Part shown: in pieces, positions 1 to 8,337 of the stretch
Position numbering within the stretch: position 1 is the first letter of the stretch
How the letters are laid out: each line of letters begins with the position of its first letter
Notes under the pieces: model-generated
What the model saw: only the letters and a program-made list of their open reading frames with translations
Databases searched by the model: none
Told to the model about the DNA's origin: nothing
Assembly (NCBI RefSeq): GCF_000090795.2
Contig: NW_003546247.1
Coordinates: forward strand, 119,307 to 140,858
Direction of reading: 5' to 3'
DNA length: 21,552 nt
Source: Amphimedon queenslandica
Taxonomy: Eukaryota > Porifera > Demospongiae > Haplosclerida > Niphatidae
Made by a program: the position numbers and the translations under genes

Positions 1-2
1 TA

Positions 3-251
3 GACCAGTACTTTATTGCTATTGAGCAGTGCCTAATCTTAGAGTGTAAAGATATCCCAACAGCGCTCTTTCTATTAATAGCAAGTCACTATGTATTCAA
101 CATCAGTTATCAACCAAAAGCTCAGGATTTTTTCGCTTTCATTGAATCTAAATTGTTAAATATCTCATCCAGTGCATATGAAAGCAAATCTCCTGTGGCA
201 CTTTCTCACATTAATGGCATCAGCAGGGAACACGAAGTACTTAATGGATAA
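3..251 (+). CDS. 3' end of a protein of unknown function (partial)
   Basis: An open frame enters from the left edge and ends at TAA 249-251, giving about 82 residues. It reads DQYFIAIEQCLILECKD near the start and has a helical, hydrophobic middle (TALFLLIASHYVFNISYQP) followed by a Ser-rich tail without obvious motifs. The TALFLLIASHYVFN-like block resembles the C-terminal end of a multicopy family of uncharacterised invertebrate and fish proteins that I recall only loosely, so I give no function. The AG at 2-3 could be a splice acceptor, which would make this the last exon, but the upstream sequence is outside the window. There is no internal stop or frameshift, unlike nearly all other coding remnants here. 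It may still belong to a repeated gene or transposon-derived family. Coding status is fairly likely; identity is unknown. Confidence 0.55.
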   Translation, partial: DQYFIAIEQCLILECKDIPTALFLLIASHYVFNISYQPKAQDFFAFIESKLLNISSSAYESKSPVALSHINGISREHEVLNG

Positions 252-445
252 TTGTTTTTGTTCTTTTGCATCAAGGAAAAGTTGTATTTAATCATTATAA
301 TCATTTGGACATTGTTTTGTAAATAATACAAATCAAATTTGTCATTTGAAAAGAAATTTTGTTAAATTAGCAAAAGAGTAGTTTGTCAACGGAGTTTCAT
401 AGCGTTTACAAATTTGTTCTGTCAAATTGACTAATTGATATTTAC
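252..445. other. AT-rich spacer, no gene seen
   Basis: Presumably the 3' UTR and flank of the gene end at 3-251. It is AT-rich and has no convincing open frame. It runs up to the first degenerate terminal-repeat-like sequence of the hAT-type element. Confidence 0.4.
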
Positions 446-491
446 AGTGTAGTACTATCACTATTACGATATTTTGCTCTCAAAATATCAC

Positions 492-516
492 GATAGTGCA
501 TATATCGCGATAGTTT
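492..516 (+). repeat. Left inverted arm of the hAT-like element
   Basis: Begins GATAGTGCATATATCGCGAT; pairs with 1110-1134 in inverse orientation with one mismatch. It contains the 10-bp palindrome-like word ATCGCGATAG, a plausible subterminal transposase-binding motif by analogy with other hAT elements. Confidence 0.75.
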
Positions 517-568
517 CCCCTTTACAATGACATGCTTTTTTAACTATGAATTTAATCATAATTATAAC

Positions 569-946
569 TCAAATAACAATAATAATTATTAATGATTGCA
601 TGTCTTTCACTACAAAATAACAGATTGAATCTGTGAGACGATTCCTCCTGGGAGAAACTGTAGGAATTTTTTGACCAGCCCTTACTGACTGTTGAATTGT
701 TGGCTGAGAACCTGGCCTGGCACTGCATCCTTTTTCAACAGGTAATGAGGAAAACACAGTTGTATGATGTTCTTTAAGATGAAACCGCAAATTTGTTGTG
801 TTCCCAGAGTACATCAATGATTTAGAGCAAAGTTTACAAGTCACTTCTTTTCTCTCTTTCTTTTCAGCAATTTGTGTCCATCCTTAGCTGGGAAGCCAAA
901 ATATTTCCATACAGGACTTTTGCTCTTGAGTATTAGAAGTAGCCAT
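569..946 (-). pseudogene. BED zinc finger N-terminus of a hAT transposase (broken)
   Basis: From a possible ATG at 944-946 the minus strand encodes a start (MATSNTQEQKS), then in another frame an aromatic block (VWKYFGFPAKDGHK), then in a third frame the zinc-binding part CKLCSKSLMYSGNTTNLRFH followed by LKEHH. This is the classic BED finger layout: aromatic W/F residues, C-x2-C, and H-x4-H after the NTTNLRFHL-type helix. BED fingers bind DNA at the N-terminus of many hAT transposases and of domesticated ZBED genes. The following RRNRLTDSICYFVVKDMQ resembles the conserved stretch just before the hAT catalytic region, after which the frame runs into AT-rich sequence and stops at 569. Two frame changes and loss of the whole RNase H domain make this a pseudogene. 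Confidence 0.75.
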
Positions 947-1109
947 ACAACTTCGTAAGTGTAGCAGCTGTCAATTATGATAAGGAAGTACACTGTACAC
1001 AGCTGAAACAAACACGTGGCTACACTTGTTTTTACATGTGCGCATGCTCAATAAACACGTGTTACTATCGTGATATAACAATTTCTAATATCATATCGTG
1101 ATAGTTGAA

Positions 1110-1134
1110 AAACTATCGCGATATATTCACTATC
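1110..1134 (-). repeat. Right inverted arm of the hAT-like element
   Basis: Reverse complement of 492-516 with one mismatch. Additional ATCGTGATAG-like words lie at about 1065-1105, and the presumed terminus follows at 1154. Confidence 0.75.
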
Positions 1135-1308
1135 GATACTATCGCCCAGCCCTAATTTCTAACCCTACATGTAAATTCACATCTACATGTAGGTACCGCA
1201 GAATTTACAACTAAAAAGAAACCTAAAATAAAAAAGGGAAAGGAAGGTGAAGGTACATGATACTATATATGCATTAAAAAGGTAATTTATTTTAAAAACA
1301 CTGAACAG

Positions 1309-2286
1309 AAATCCACAGTTGATACTGTTGCTGTTGGTTGTGCTACAAATAATGAATCTGCTGCAAAAAATGAAGCAACAAACTTCAACACTAGAGATCC
1401 TTCTATGCATATTAGTATCAGTAAGATTAAATATAGTAATAATTATTACTATTGTTTTACTTGTTATTATTATAAGCAAGAAAACCTTCACAGAGAAAGG
1501 AGGCAGATTCTAGTGAATAAATTCTTTGTCATAGCCCTCCACCACTTCCACCACCACTGGCACTGGTGGAGCATGAAACTCAAGCTGCATGTAGTACTGA
1601 AACAGGTGAATTGTTTTACATGTACCTGTACAAATTTGGTAAACATTAATAACATATTACTTGATTATCACAAACAATTAATGTTGTTTTGTTTAGAGGT
1701 TATATCCAGTCTCTAATTAGAAGAATGGAAATTTAAAAAAAAAACAGATTATCATGGTCGCATCTCAATTGGGATGCTAAACATATCATTTCTTTGAAAT
1801 ACTAGTACGAACACAAGGGTTTGTATTCAGTAATAATTATTAGTGATTAGTAATATCCTATTAATATTCTAGGCATGTACTCAGCCACATACATGAATAG
1901 TAATAGAAATACTCCTAGTGCCCCATCTGCTTGTAATCTACCTTAGAATACTGATCCAGTAACTCCAACTAATGAGCCAGTAAAGGCCATCAGCACCAAT
2001 ACTACCGTGCACACTGGTAATTGGAGGAAAATAGATTTTAATGCTCCATTATTAAATCCTGATACTGATTAATAAATATCCCAAACAAAAGACACTCTCT
2101 CAAGTTGGACGATTGTCTGTAAAACAAGCTAGCAAAGCTTACTTTGGGCCATCACTTTTGATTAAATGTAGTGTGTATGGGCAGAAGGAGAACCCTCCTT
2201 TGCCATCTGGTGCTCTAATGAAGCTGAAGCAGAAGCTACTGGGATTATTTCATTCACGTGACATTAGTACAAAGAAAAAATTTTAG
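1309..2286 (+). pseudogene. Spliced-looking gene remnant, possibly BEN-like C-terminus
   Basis: Three candidate coding blocks with splice-like edges are seen. Block A is 1309-1420, read VDTVAVGCATNNESAAK, with donor GTAAGA at 1421. Block B is 1535-1605, read PPPLPPPLALVEHETQAA, flanked by AG and GTGAAT. Block C is 1873 onward, read MYSATYMNSNRNTPSAPS; B and C are phase compatible. Block C has an in-frame TAG at 1944-1946 and shifts frame near 2065. It then continues as LSVKQASKAYFGPSLLIKC, SVYGQKENPPLPSGALMKL and KQKLLGLF, ending at TAG 2284-2286. The YFG...C..YG....LP...L..LK..L..LF pattern reminds me of a BEN-type DNA-binding domain, but this is from memory and weak. The stop plus the frameshift argue for a pseudogene; block A to B is not phase compatible. 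Confidence 0.45.
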
Positions 2287-2332
2287 CTGTATTGATCTAA
2301 GTGTATTCAAGCAATAAATCATTACTCTTCAG

Positions 2333-2430
2333 GGCTTCGAAGCAAATATCCACCTGATATTATGAAGCTAGAGTAGCAGGCTATACCGAGTATAGTACCA
2401 TATAAGATAATGAATAGTCAGATGCAGTGA
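2333..2430 (+). pseudogene. Possible last exon of the preceding remnant
   Basis: A good acceptor (TACTCTTCAG, ending 2332) is followed by an open reading that gives LRSKYPPDIMKLE, an in-frame TAG, then QAIPSIVPYKIMNSQMQ and TGA at 2428-2430. It may be a downstream exon of the gene remnant ending at 2286. An AATAAA at 2498-2503 could be its polyadenylation signal. I do not recognise the sequence. Confidence 0.3.
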
Positions 2431-2759
2431 CACTGTTGATATACATGTATATATTATATTAGGTATAATGATTTAAAGATGCAAAAGGTATACAATGAAT
2501 AAAAGATATACTTTGCTTTTAATTATTGTAATAAATGTGGGAGGGAGAAACAGGGAGGAGGGATTAGGAGGGGTATAGAAGAGAGTTATAAATGCATGCA
2601 ATCTGTAATGTACAATTCTGTTAGCATAGATTACATGTATGTGATGCTACATTTATAGGGAAAGAGGAATATCGAAAGAGCTACTGTGTACATGTACATG
2701 TATTAATATCCAGTGGGACCTCCATTATTGCATTCAATCACATTCGATATTACTTTATG
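2431..2759. other. Spacer; possible Tc1/mariner terminus at 2711
   Basis: AT-rich, with no coding signal and several TACATGTA words. CAGTGGGACCTCCATT at 2711 resembles the CAGTG-starting termini of Tc1/mariner/pogo elements and lies just outside the stop codon of the transposase remnant, so it may be that element's 3' terminus. I found no matching opposite end near 4000. Confidence 0.35.
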
Positions 2760-3990
2760 TTAGTGTCCGATATATTTACTACACTTTCTTCTATTTCCAG
2801 TTTCCCAAAAATCCATGATTCCTTTGACTAATTCCTCCTTTCGTTGTGGCTTTACTACTCTCCTGACATATACTTTGAGCTCGTGCCATAGATTTTCAAT
2901 TGGATTAAGATCTGGGGATTCTGGTATTGTTTTCCACCAGTTTATTTTGTTGGCTTCTAACCACTCCTTTTATTTTTATGAGGAATGTTTAGGATTATTA
3001 TGCTGCATAAATCATGGAGATGGATTTAAATGCTGGGTATGAGGAATCAGTCCATTTTCCAAAACTTAAAGCCAGCTGAATTCATTTTTCCTTCAAACAG
3101 CACAATTGGCATCTTTCATTGGTAACTTATACCTGCACATGCATGTACCTTATAGAGGCGTTTTGCTCTATATAATCGGTTTTAATAAAATACCATTTGT
3201 GACCATAATTGACAAAAGGGCCATTATGGCGGATATCAAAATTGATTGTTACAATGGAAAATATCAACCTGTGAGTGCTTTGTTAGACTATTATTGTTTC
3301 TAAAAGTTTCATGGTAACTTTTTGCATCCTGTGGAGTAATTTTATGATAAATGGGGCTCAGGAAGTTGGCTAGAAAGACAAATTTCACAACCCGCCATAA
3401 GGTACCTTTTGTCAATTATGGTCACATTTATGTACATGTAATATTAATTTAGTTCTACCTTGGTTTTGGTTTCAGGGGGGCACCTATTTTCCTTCATGAA
3501 AATCTCCTGTGGGATTCTAATGAATTGTACACTCATCAGTGTACAGTACGTCAGAAAAACCAGTAGTCCCGTACTCCTGCAAGTGATCTTGAGGCCATTT
3601 AATTCGCTTCTCTTTATTTGGTCCTTTAATGATCTGGCTATACGCACTCCCACGGTATGTCCAACCAATTGTATTGCGAGACTTCAATATATTGTTTTCA
3701 GTGACAGTGAATGGCCTTTCTCAACAAGAAGCTTCTGAAGTTGAGTAGCAGTGCTTTCATCATCAGCTTGCATTTGGTCCACTACTATCTTTAAAACTTC
3801 TCTGGTTACTTTTGAAGGTCTTCCAGATCCAATATTGTCAAAATAAACAGAAGTGTAGTGGAATTAATACTGACAAACCTGGCTTTCGAGTAATTGAACC
3901 AGTTTCCATGTATTTCTTAATCAGTTTGCTCACACCTGAGACTTTGACATCCAGTCCCTCTTCTCTCATGAGATGGACAATACTAGTAGA
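2760..3990 (-). pseudogene. Tc1/mariner transposase, broken and split by a MITE
   Basis: Read on the minus strand from about 3990 to the stop at 2760-2762. The N-terminal helix-turn-helix part gives EGLDVKVSGVSKLIKKYMET and, after a short disruption near 3840-3890, the GSGRPSK hinge. It continues QADDESTATQLQKLLVEKGH and WTYRGSAYSQIIKGPNKEKR, then the first catalytic Asp in VLYTDECTIH. The C-terminal half gives MPIVLFEGKMNSAGF, HNNPKHSS, then NWWKTIPESPDLNPIENLWH, holding the final catalytic Glu of the DDE triad, and ends FWETGN. Tc1/mariner enzymes cut and paste DNA at TA sites. Damage: several in-frame stops, the second catalytic Asp region reads NNP instead of the usual ND-P pattern, and the 3198-3426 element sits between the first and second catalytic parts. 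Clearly dead. Confidence 0.88.
3198..3426. mobile_element. MITE copy 1 (229 bp) inside the Tc1/mariner transposase
   Basis: The left end TGTGACCATAATTGACAAAA is mirrored at the right end, whose reverse complement starts with the same 20 bases. The match continues with TATGGCGG after a small variable patch, giving terminal inverted repeats of about 35 bp. The interior has no coding capacity. A second copy at 5640-5878 has the same ends and the same interior landmarks, such as CAACCTGTGAGTGCT and GTTTCTAAAAGTT. It separates two halves of a transposase reading, so it inserted after that gene. Flanks are T-rich on both sides (ATT before, TTT after), so any short target duplication is ambiguous. 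Confidence 0.85.
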
Positions 3991-5282
3991 TTTTTATCTA
4001 CAGTGAAATTAGGGGTGAATACTTACTCAAAAACTTACAAAAGAAATGTAAAATCCTCTGTTGTTGGTAAGTGCTGTACACCATTGTCACTAGTCCACCA
4101 GATAAATGCGCGCATTTTTGCAAGTTGTAAGTGGTAGTAGTAAGTATGGGGTTTATATAAGCTTTACCTGTACATAAAGTATTATTTTTTACAATTCAGA
4201 ATGAAAATTAAGTCAAAAAAAAATAAGACTACAAACATGCATTGTAACTCCTAGACTTCGTAATACAGTTCACCATTGCCCCGTCACAGTCATAGTCTGT
4301 CGCTACTGCCCCTCACCGTTCCTACATATAAAGAGCCTTACACACAGTAATAATACCTTTACTTACTGATATCTGGCTACTTTGTAGACCCGTATTCTTT
4401 GAAACCAGTAGAGTACAAGCGCTAGTAAGTGCCGTTTAATATAAGTAGTATACGGTAGAGTAGCCTTGGAAGAGTAGTATAGAGTAGCTGCAAAGTGTAG
4501 CTGTGCAGTGGGCAAGGACTACCCTGCCCACCAGCTACTCTGCGCATGTGCAAAACAAGCACAGTGCAAGGGTCTATCCTACGCAGTGGAAGGTACTCTA
4601 CTGCGCACTGGAAGAGTAGTGACACCGCAACTACTTAGCTTTTCTTTCTCCCTAAACTGTAGTTCGCTGCTCCTTCATTGAGTATGAGCAAACCCACCAG
4701 TTGCAGTACTGTACGTGGCAGCAGCAGGACAGTAGCTCGACAGTGAATCACCTTCTAAACGGCCTTCTATAAGCAGAGAGCAGCAGTACAGATGAACTTG
4801 GAGAGTAAAGACAGCCAAGAGAAGCATCATCAAGTCCCTTGAGAGCCTCTAGAGTGCGTGTGCACTTGTTACATGGAACATGTGACTGGGCGGTACCAAC
4901 AGTACTTCCTGGGCATAGTGCAGTGAAGAGTAATAAAGTAAAATTACTACCTATGCACTACCTGTGTACTACTTACCTTTCTTTCACCTTTTACTGTTTA
5001 TGACATTAAAAAATAAAATATCATTAGTAGCTCTTGCATGTCAGGGAAAAGTTCCACCTTATTGTAGAGTTACTGGCATAAATGTTTCAATGATGGGCCT
5101 CTAGACTAGAATAATTCAATGATTAACGAAGATAATTTATCATTACATTAATACTGAATAAGTGATGATTATTGTCACAACAAGTGGGCATGTTTGACCT
5201 CACGTTTGAGGTAGTTTTATCTGTCAAGTGTTGTGCTTCGTCACTCCATTTTCTTTGTTATAGATTCATACTAAATAACCAG
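3991..5282. other. Gene-free stretch with AGAGTAG-rich patch
   Basis: No convincing coding region. At 4011-4040 a sequence including AGGGGTGAATACTT resembles the end of another Tc1-like element, but nothing else of that element is seen. From about 4430 to 4625 the words AGAGTAG and its complement recur (GTAGAGTAG, GAAGAGTAG, TACTCTACTGCGCA), making a GC-richer patch with partial inverted symmetry. At 4790 a tiny reading frame, MNLESKDSQEKHHQVP, lies in context CAGATG but has no support as a gene. The 5' boundary of the following Mutator-like element is probably within this stretch, but I cannot place it. Confidence 0.4.
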
Positions 5283-5496
5283 TACCTTCTGAGGAAGAGG
5301 ACGATGTTCTTGGTGCCACTGAAGATGAAAAACCCACTCCAGGTGAACCTGATTGCACACTTAGACTGGATACTCCTTGCAAGAGTAATTTGCACATAGA
5401 TGCTTCCAGTATTTGCATGGTTGTCACAGAGAGACAACACAGTTGGTCAAATTTGTGGAACCATATTCAATTTGCCAGGAGACCAATTGTGTCAAG
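5283..5496 (+). pseudogene. 5' coding exon of the Mutator-like transposase gene (probable)
   Basis: An AG at 5281-5282 and a donor GTAAAT at 5497 bracket 214 bp open in one frame: PSEEEDDVLGATEDEKPTPG, then CTLRLDTPCKSNLHIDASSI, then WNHIQFARRPIVSR. The acidic N-terminal run followed by Cys-bearing sequence fits a nuclear transposase N-terminus, and the next coding block (Cys-rich, from 5562) lies only 66 bp downstream in the same orientation. The codon just upstream of the AG is TAA, so the exon edge, or decay, is needed to explain the start. Joining to the next block by the visible splice sites gives a frame that stops quickly, so either the exon junction is elsewhere or this copy is frameshifted. 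Function inferred only from position. Confidence 0.45.
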
Positions 5497-5561
5497 GTAA
5501 ATTGAAAGTAAACTCAATAGAACTTGCTCGCCTGGGGTGAGCAGCATCACACTCTTTCGGC

Positions 5562-7532
5562 TGTACTAACTGTGGTAGCTGCAATGTCAAATTGAAACCA
5601 TCTCTGAGGGAGAATGGTGATGCTGCTGTTTCTAATATTTGTGACCATAATTGACAAAAGGTACCTTATGGCGGATTTTAAAATTCATGTTTATAATGAA
5701 AAAAATCAACCTGTGAGTGCTCTGTTAGACAACCATTGTTTCTAAAAGTTACATTGTAACTTTTTGTATCCTCTGGAGTCATTTAATGATAAATGGATTT
5801 CAGGAAGTTGGATTTTTTTGGTTATAAAGACCAATTTTCCTATCCACCGTAAGGTACCTTTTATCAATTATGGTTACATTTTACAAGTTGCTATAATTTG
5901 TTCTGCAGCATCTTATGCCATATATAAGAAAATATTTCACCATATCCTTGCAATGCATATAGTCAGCGACAGTGTTTTTGGGACACTTAAAAAGATGTAT
6001 GAGCATGTGAAGGACATTTTAGATGCAATATGCTTGGAAGCCAGAAAGGAAATGCAAGATATGGATTAGAAGAAATTAGGAAGCTGGCAGAGGGCTGTAA
6101 CCTGTATCAATGTGGTTCGTCTGACTAGAGGCAGTTTCAGCCGAAACTGCACATACACTATCAGAAATTACTCGACTGGTGCTCTTTTATACTATTAACA
6201 CATCTGTCAAGAGGGAAGTGACAATTTGCGTCAAGATAAAGTATATGAAGGTATTTCAAAAGCAGCAGAAGGTTTTGGTGCTAACGAGGTATTCAAGTTC
6301 ATGGTCAGGGATCAAATAAATGTGGAATGCCACATTCAAGATGGAGACAGCACGTCTGAGAATGTTGTCTTGAAATATTTCCCACTTTGTCGGGTATTGC
6401 AGTGTGGAAATCATGTGACGAAGAATCATGCTATAAAGTTCCACAAATTGCGTAAATTAAAACAAATGACAACTAATGATGGTGTTCGAGTGGAATGCTA
6501 CTGCAAGGGGAAAATGCATGCCAAGCGTTGTGGTTGCCTCACTGCAAAGTTCAATAGAAAAATCAAAGCTTCATTTTAGATGTGCCTTATGAATGCTGGC
6601 ACAGACCCCAATGCTTTCTCAGAAAAATTAATGAGCTTGTCCGTACACCAACTTCAGGATGAACACCAATGGGATGGTGGCCAGTGTGATTTTCACCCAT
6701 TAGTAGTGTGTACCTGTGGTACTTGTACAGACAAATACAATTTAAAATGCCATGGAAAACCTTACAAAAGTGACCAAGTTTTGAAGTGTCTTTCTCATAC
6801 CCTAGCTTACAAGTTAGAGTGTCAAGAAAAGGCAGGTCTGGCTGATGTATTGATGCATCCTGAAATAGGTAAAGTCACAACAATCCCCGTTGAAGCTTCA
6901 CACAATGTGCTTGTTAGGTATACGTCCAAAAATTGGAACCTTGCACGTCTTCATTACCACGTTTTTACCAACATAGGTCTCATTCAAGGTTGCATGACCT
7001 TTTTACAAAGCGTGGTCCTCTGTACCACTGGATTCTTAACATCCTTGAGCGGCTGTGCCTTCCTGTTGTTCAGAATCTTCCATCTAACATGGAGAAGCTG
7101 AATGCAGATAGATTTTTTAATATAGAAAGCAAGAAGACCAATGTTACTAAAGCAAGGACGAAGCTTTATAAGAGAAAGCGTAATGACTTTGAACATCAAC
7201 GCAGGCAATTGTTTGTAAAAAAGAGTGCAATGAATCATGATAATGGAAGGGATGCATCTACTGAAGTAGAAATTGCAGATGCCTCGACTGACAAATGCAA
7301 ATGTGGCTTAACAGACCACAGAAGGATGTCCCACAAGAGTTGTCCACTGAGCAGAACCTGTGATACTGCCACTGGAATTGATATCTCCTGTGACATCAAT
7401 GCATCCAAATGTGATGACAATGTATCAGAATATGATGATGATTTTTATCACTTGAATGTTGCCTATGTGATAAAATGGTTGTTGAATCGTGTGCATGTCG
7501 CAATTTTCCATGTCACAAATGGATTGCCCTGA
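5562..7532 (+). pseudogene. Mutator-like (MULE) transposase core, inactivated
   Basis: The block begins with a Cys ribbon CTNCGSCNVKLKPS, is cut by the MITE at 5640-5878, and resumes with FGTLKKMYEHVKDILDAICL. After TAG at 6067 it reads LGSWQRAV, then at 6109 the expected first catalytic Asp (family pattern S/V-D-G-x-W..RG) is Asn in INVVRLTRGSF. TAA at 6196 follows, then VECHIQDGDSTSE with the second catalytic Asp region (6340-6348) and LQCGNHVTKNHAIKFHKL. After TAG at 6577 come QWDGGQCDFHPLVVCTCGTC, VEASHNVLVRY and NWNLARLHYHV. A frameshift near 7005 leads to RGPLYHWILNILERLCLPVV, a basic coiled tail, and a CKCGLTDHRRMSHKSCP zinc knuckle. Mutator transposases use an RNase H fold and make about 9-bp duplications. 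I recognise this as the animal family with DGDS and Cys-rich inserts. Three stops, a frameshift and the Asp-to-Asn change mean it is dead. Confidence 0.75.
5640..5878. mobile_element. MITE copy 2 (239 bp) inside the Mutator-like gene
   Basis: Starts TGTGACCATAATTGACAAAA and ends with the inverse form (reverse complement of the end starts TGTAACCATAATTGATAAAA), with GGTACCTTATGGCGG just inside the left end and CCACCGTAAGGTACC just inside the right. Interior landmarks match copy 1 at 3198-3426, in the same orientation. It separates the Cys ribbon from the helical part of the Mutator-like transposase, so it is younger than that gene copy. The right arm has more changes than that of copy 1. Confidence 0.85.
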
Positions 7533-7680
7533 TAATGTAAGAAATTGGAAAAGGGCTATGGACAGCTCACCTGGTGCCTTGTGGACACCACCACTTATAA
7601 AAATGGGTCTGTATTCACTGAAAGTTCCCTCTCCATTAGTTTTATCAAATATTAAAGACCAAAGTACCCCTGCTCTTTAA
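7489..7680 (+). pseudogene. Linker between Mutator-like core and repeats (broken)
   Basis: After the core frame ends at 7532 a second frame is open to TAA 7678-7680, reading DNVRNWKRAMDSSPGALW, TPPLIKMGLYSLKVPSP and LSNIKDQSTPAL. The composition (Ser, Pro, Thr, Lys) fits an unstructured linker and the end resembles the degenerate repeat that follows. A frame change around 7500 is needed to join it to the zinc knuckle region. No enzymatic motif is seen. Confidence 0.45.
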
Positions 7681-7716
7681 AGTGTCATTGTGCCATCCAA
7701 TGCATCAACTGCTGAA

Positions 7717-8337
7717 AAGTAGGCTCTCCTACTGTATCCACTCCATCTTTTATCCTTGGTAAAAAGTTGGACATATCTGTATCAAAATGCTGTTTGCTAT
7801 CCAATACTCCTGTTCTACCATAAATTCCACGGCAATGTACTCCTGTGGTGCACATTTCACACACTGTATCAACTGTTCATAGAGTAGGCTCTCACTCCAT
7901 TTGTACTCCAGCTTATGTGGACAACATGCTGGAGGTACATGTATCTTTAAGTAAGTGCCCTTCACCGTCGATGACCCCAGGCCCATTAAAATTGAATAAG
8001 CAAAGTTCCCATTTAACAGTGGCTGAAATAGAGGTTCTCTTTCTGTACGTACTCCAATTTTGTTGCAGAATAAAATGTAGGATTCCTCAGTACCGCTGAC
8101 CTCTGTTCCAACCAAAAGTACTCCAGCATCTATCCTCAAGATGCGGGAGGTACAGGTATCTTTAAGTAAGTGCCCTTCACCATCAGTGACACCAAGTCCA
8201 TCAAAATTAAAACAGCAAAGTTTGGCTGAAGAAGTAGGTTCTCCTTCAGTGTGCACTCCAGGTTTTTTTCAATATAAGAAGTTGGAGCTTTCTGTACCAA
8301 GGTGCTTCCTGACCCCTTTTCCATTCAAAATGAAAGA
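7717..8337 (+). repeat. Degenerate protein-coding repeats in the MULE linker
   Basis: Four diverged copies of a Ser/Pro/Thr-rich unit can be read, in shifting frames: VGSPTVSTPSF...KKLDISVSKC near 7722; VGSHSICTPAY...EVHVSLSKCPSPSMTP near 7881; SLSVRTPILL, a stop, then EVQVSLSKCPSPSVTP at 8036-8200; and VGSPSVCTPGF...KKLELSVPRC near 8239. The DNA word TCTTTAAGTAAGTGCCCTTC occurs at about 7951 and again at 8160. The pattern V-G-S-x-S/T-V-x-T-P...K-L-x-x-S-V-x-x-C recurs about every 150-200 bp. At least two frameshifts and one stop occur inside. It sits between the transposase core and the OTU domain. Confidence 0.6.

Larger units (their letters stand above)
446..1154. mobile_element. Degenerate hAT-like DNA transposon with subterminal ATCGCGATAG repeats
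   Basis: The right end reads CTATCGCCCAGCCCTA, which on the other strand is the TAGGGCTGGGCGATAG type of terminus known from hAT elements. Inside both ends are clusters of the palindromic word ATCGCGATAG and its variant ATCACGATAG. A 25-bp arm at 492-516 matches the reverse complement of 1110-1134 at 24 of 25 positions. Between the ends lies a BED zinc finger remnant on the minus strand. The left terminus is eroded: CAGTG at 445-449 is a candidate, but it does not match the right end well and I see no clear 8-bp target duplication. At about 0.7 kb this is a deletion derivative: the transposase core is missing after the zinc finger. Confidence 0.6.

Noticed and set aside
1183..1716. Ile/Thr-rich open frames in AT-rich DNA
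   Set aside because: Their composition reflects low-complexity AAT/ATT sequence and no domain is visible.
3460..3738. Plus-strand open frames over the Tc1/mariner region
   Set aside because: They are antisense shadows; the minus strand shows the GRPS hinge, DEC and PDLNPIENLW motifs.
4005..4040. CAGTG followed by AGGGGTGAATACTT as the right terminus of the Tc1/mariner element at 2760-3990
   Set aside because: It does not match the candidate terminus at 2711 in inverse orientation; it may belong to another Tc1-like element that is otherwise absent.
5764..5880. Start of an apparent 101-residue reading frame in the Mutator-like gene
   Set aside because: The first part is translated MITE sequence; only the part after the MITE end at 5878 belongs to the transposase.
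7750..8324. Minus-strand open frames opposite the linker repeats
   Set aside because: The repeats read as a Ser/Pro-rich protein linked to the OTU domain only on the plus strand; the minus-strand frames have no recognisable family.
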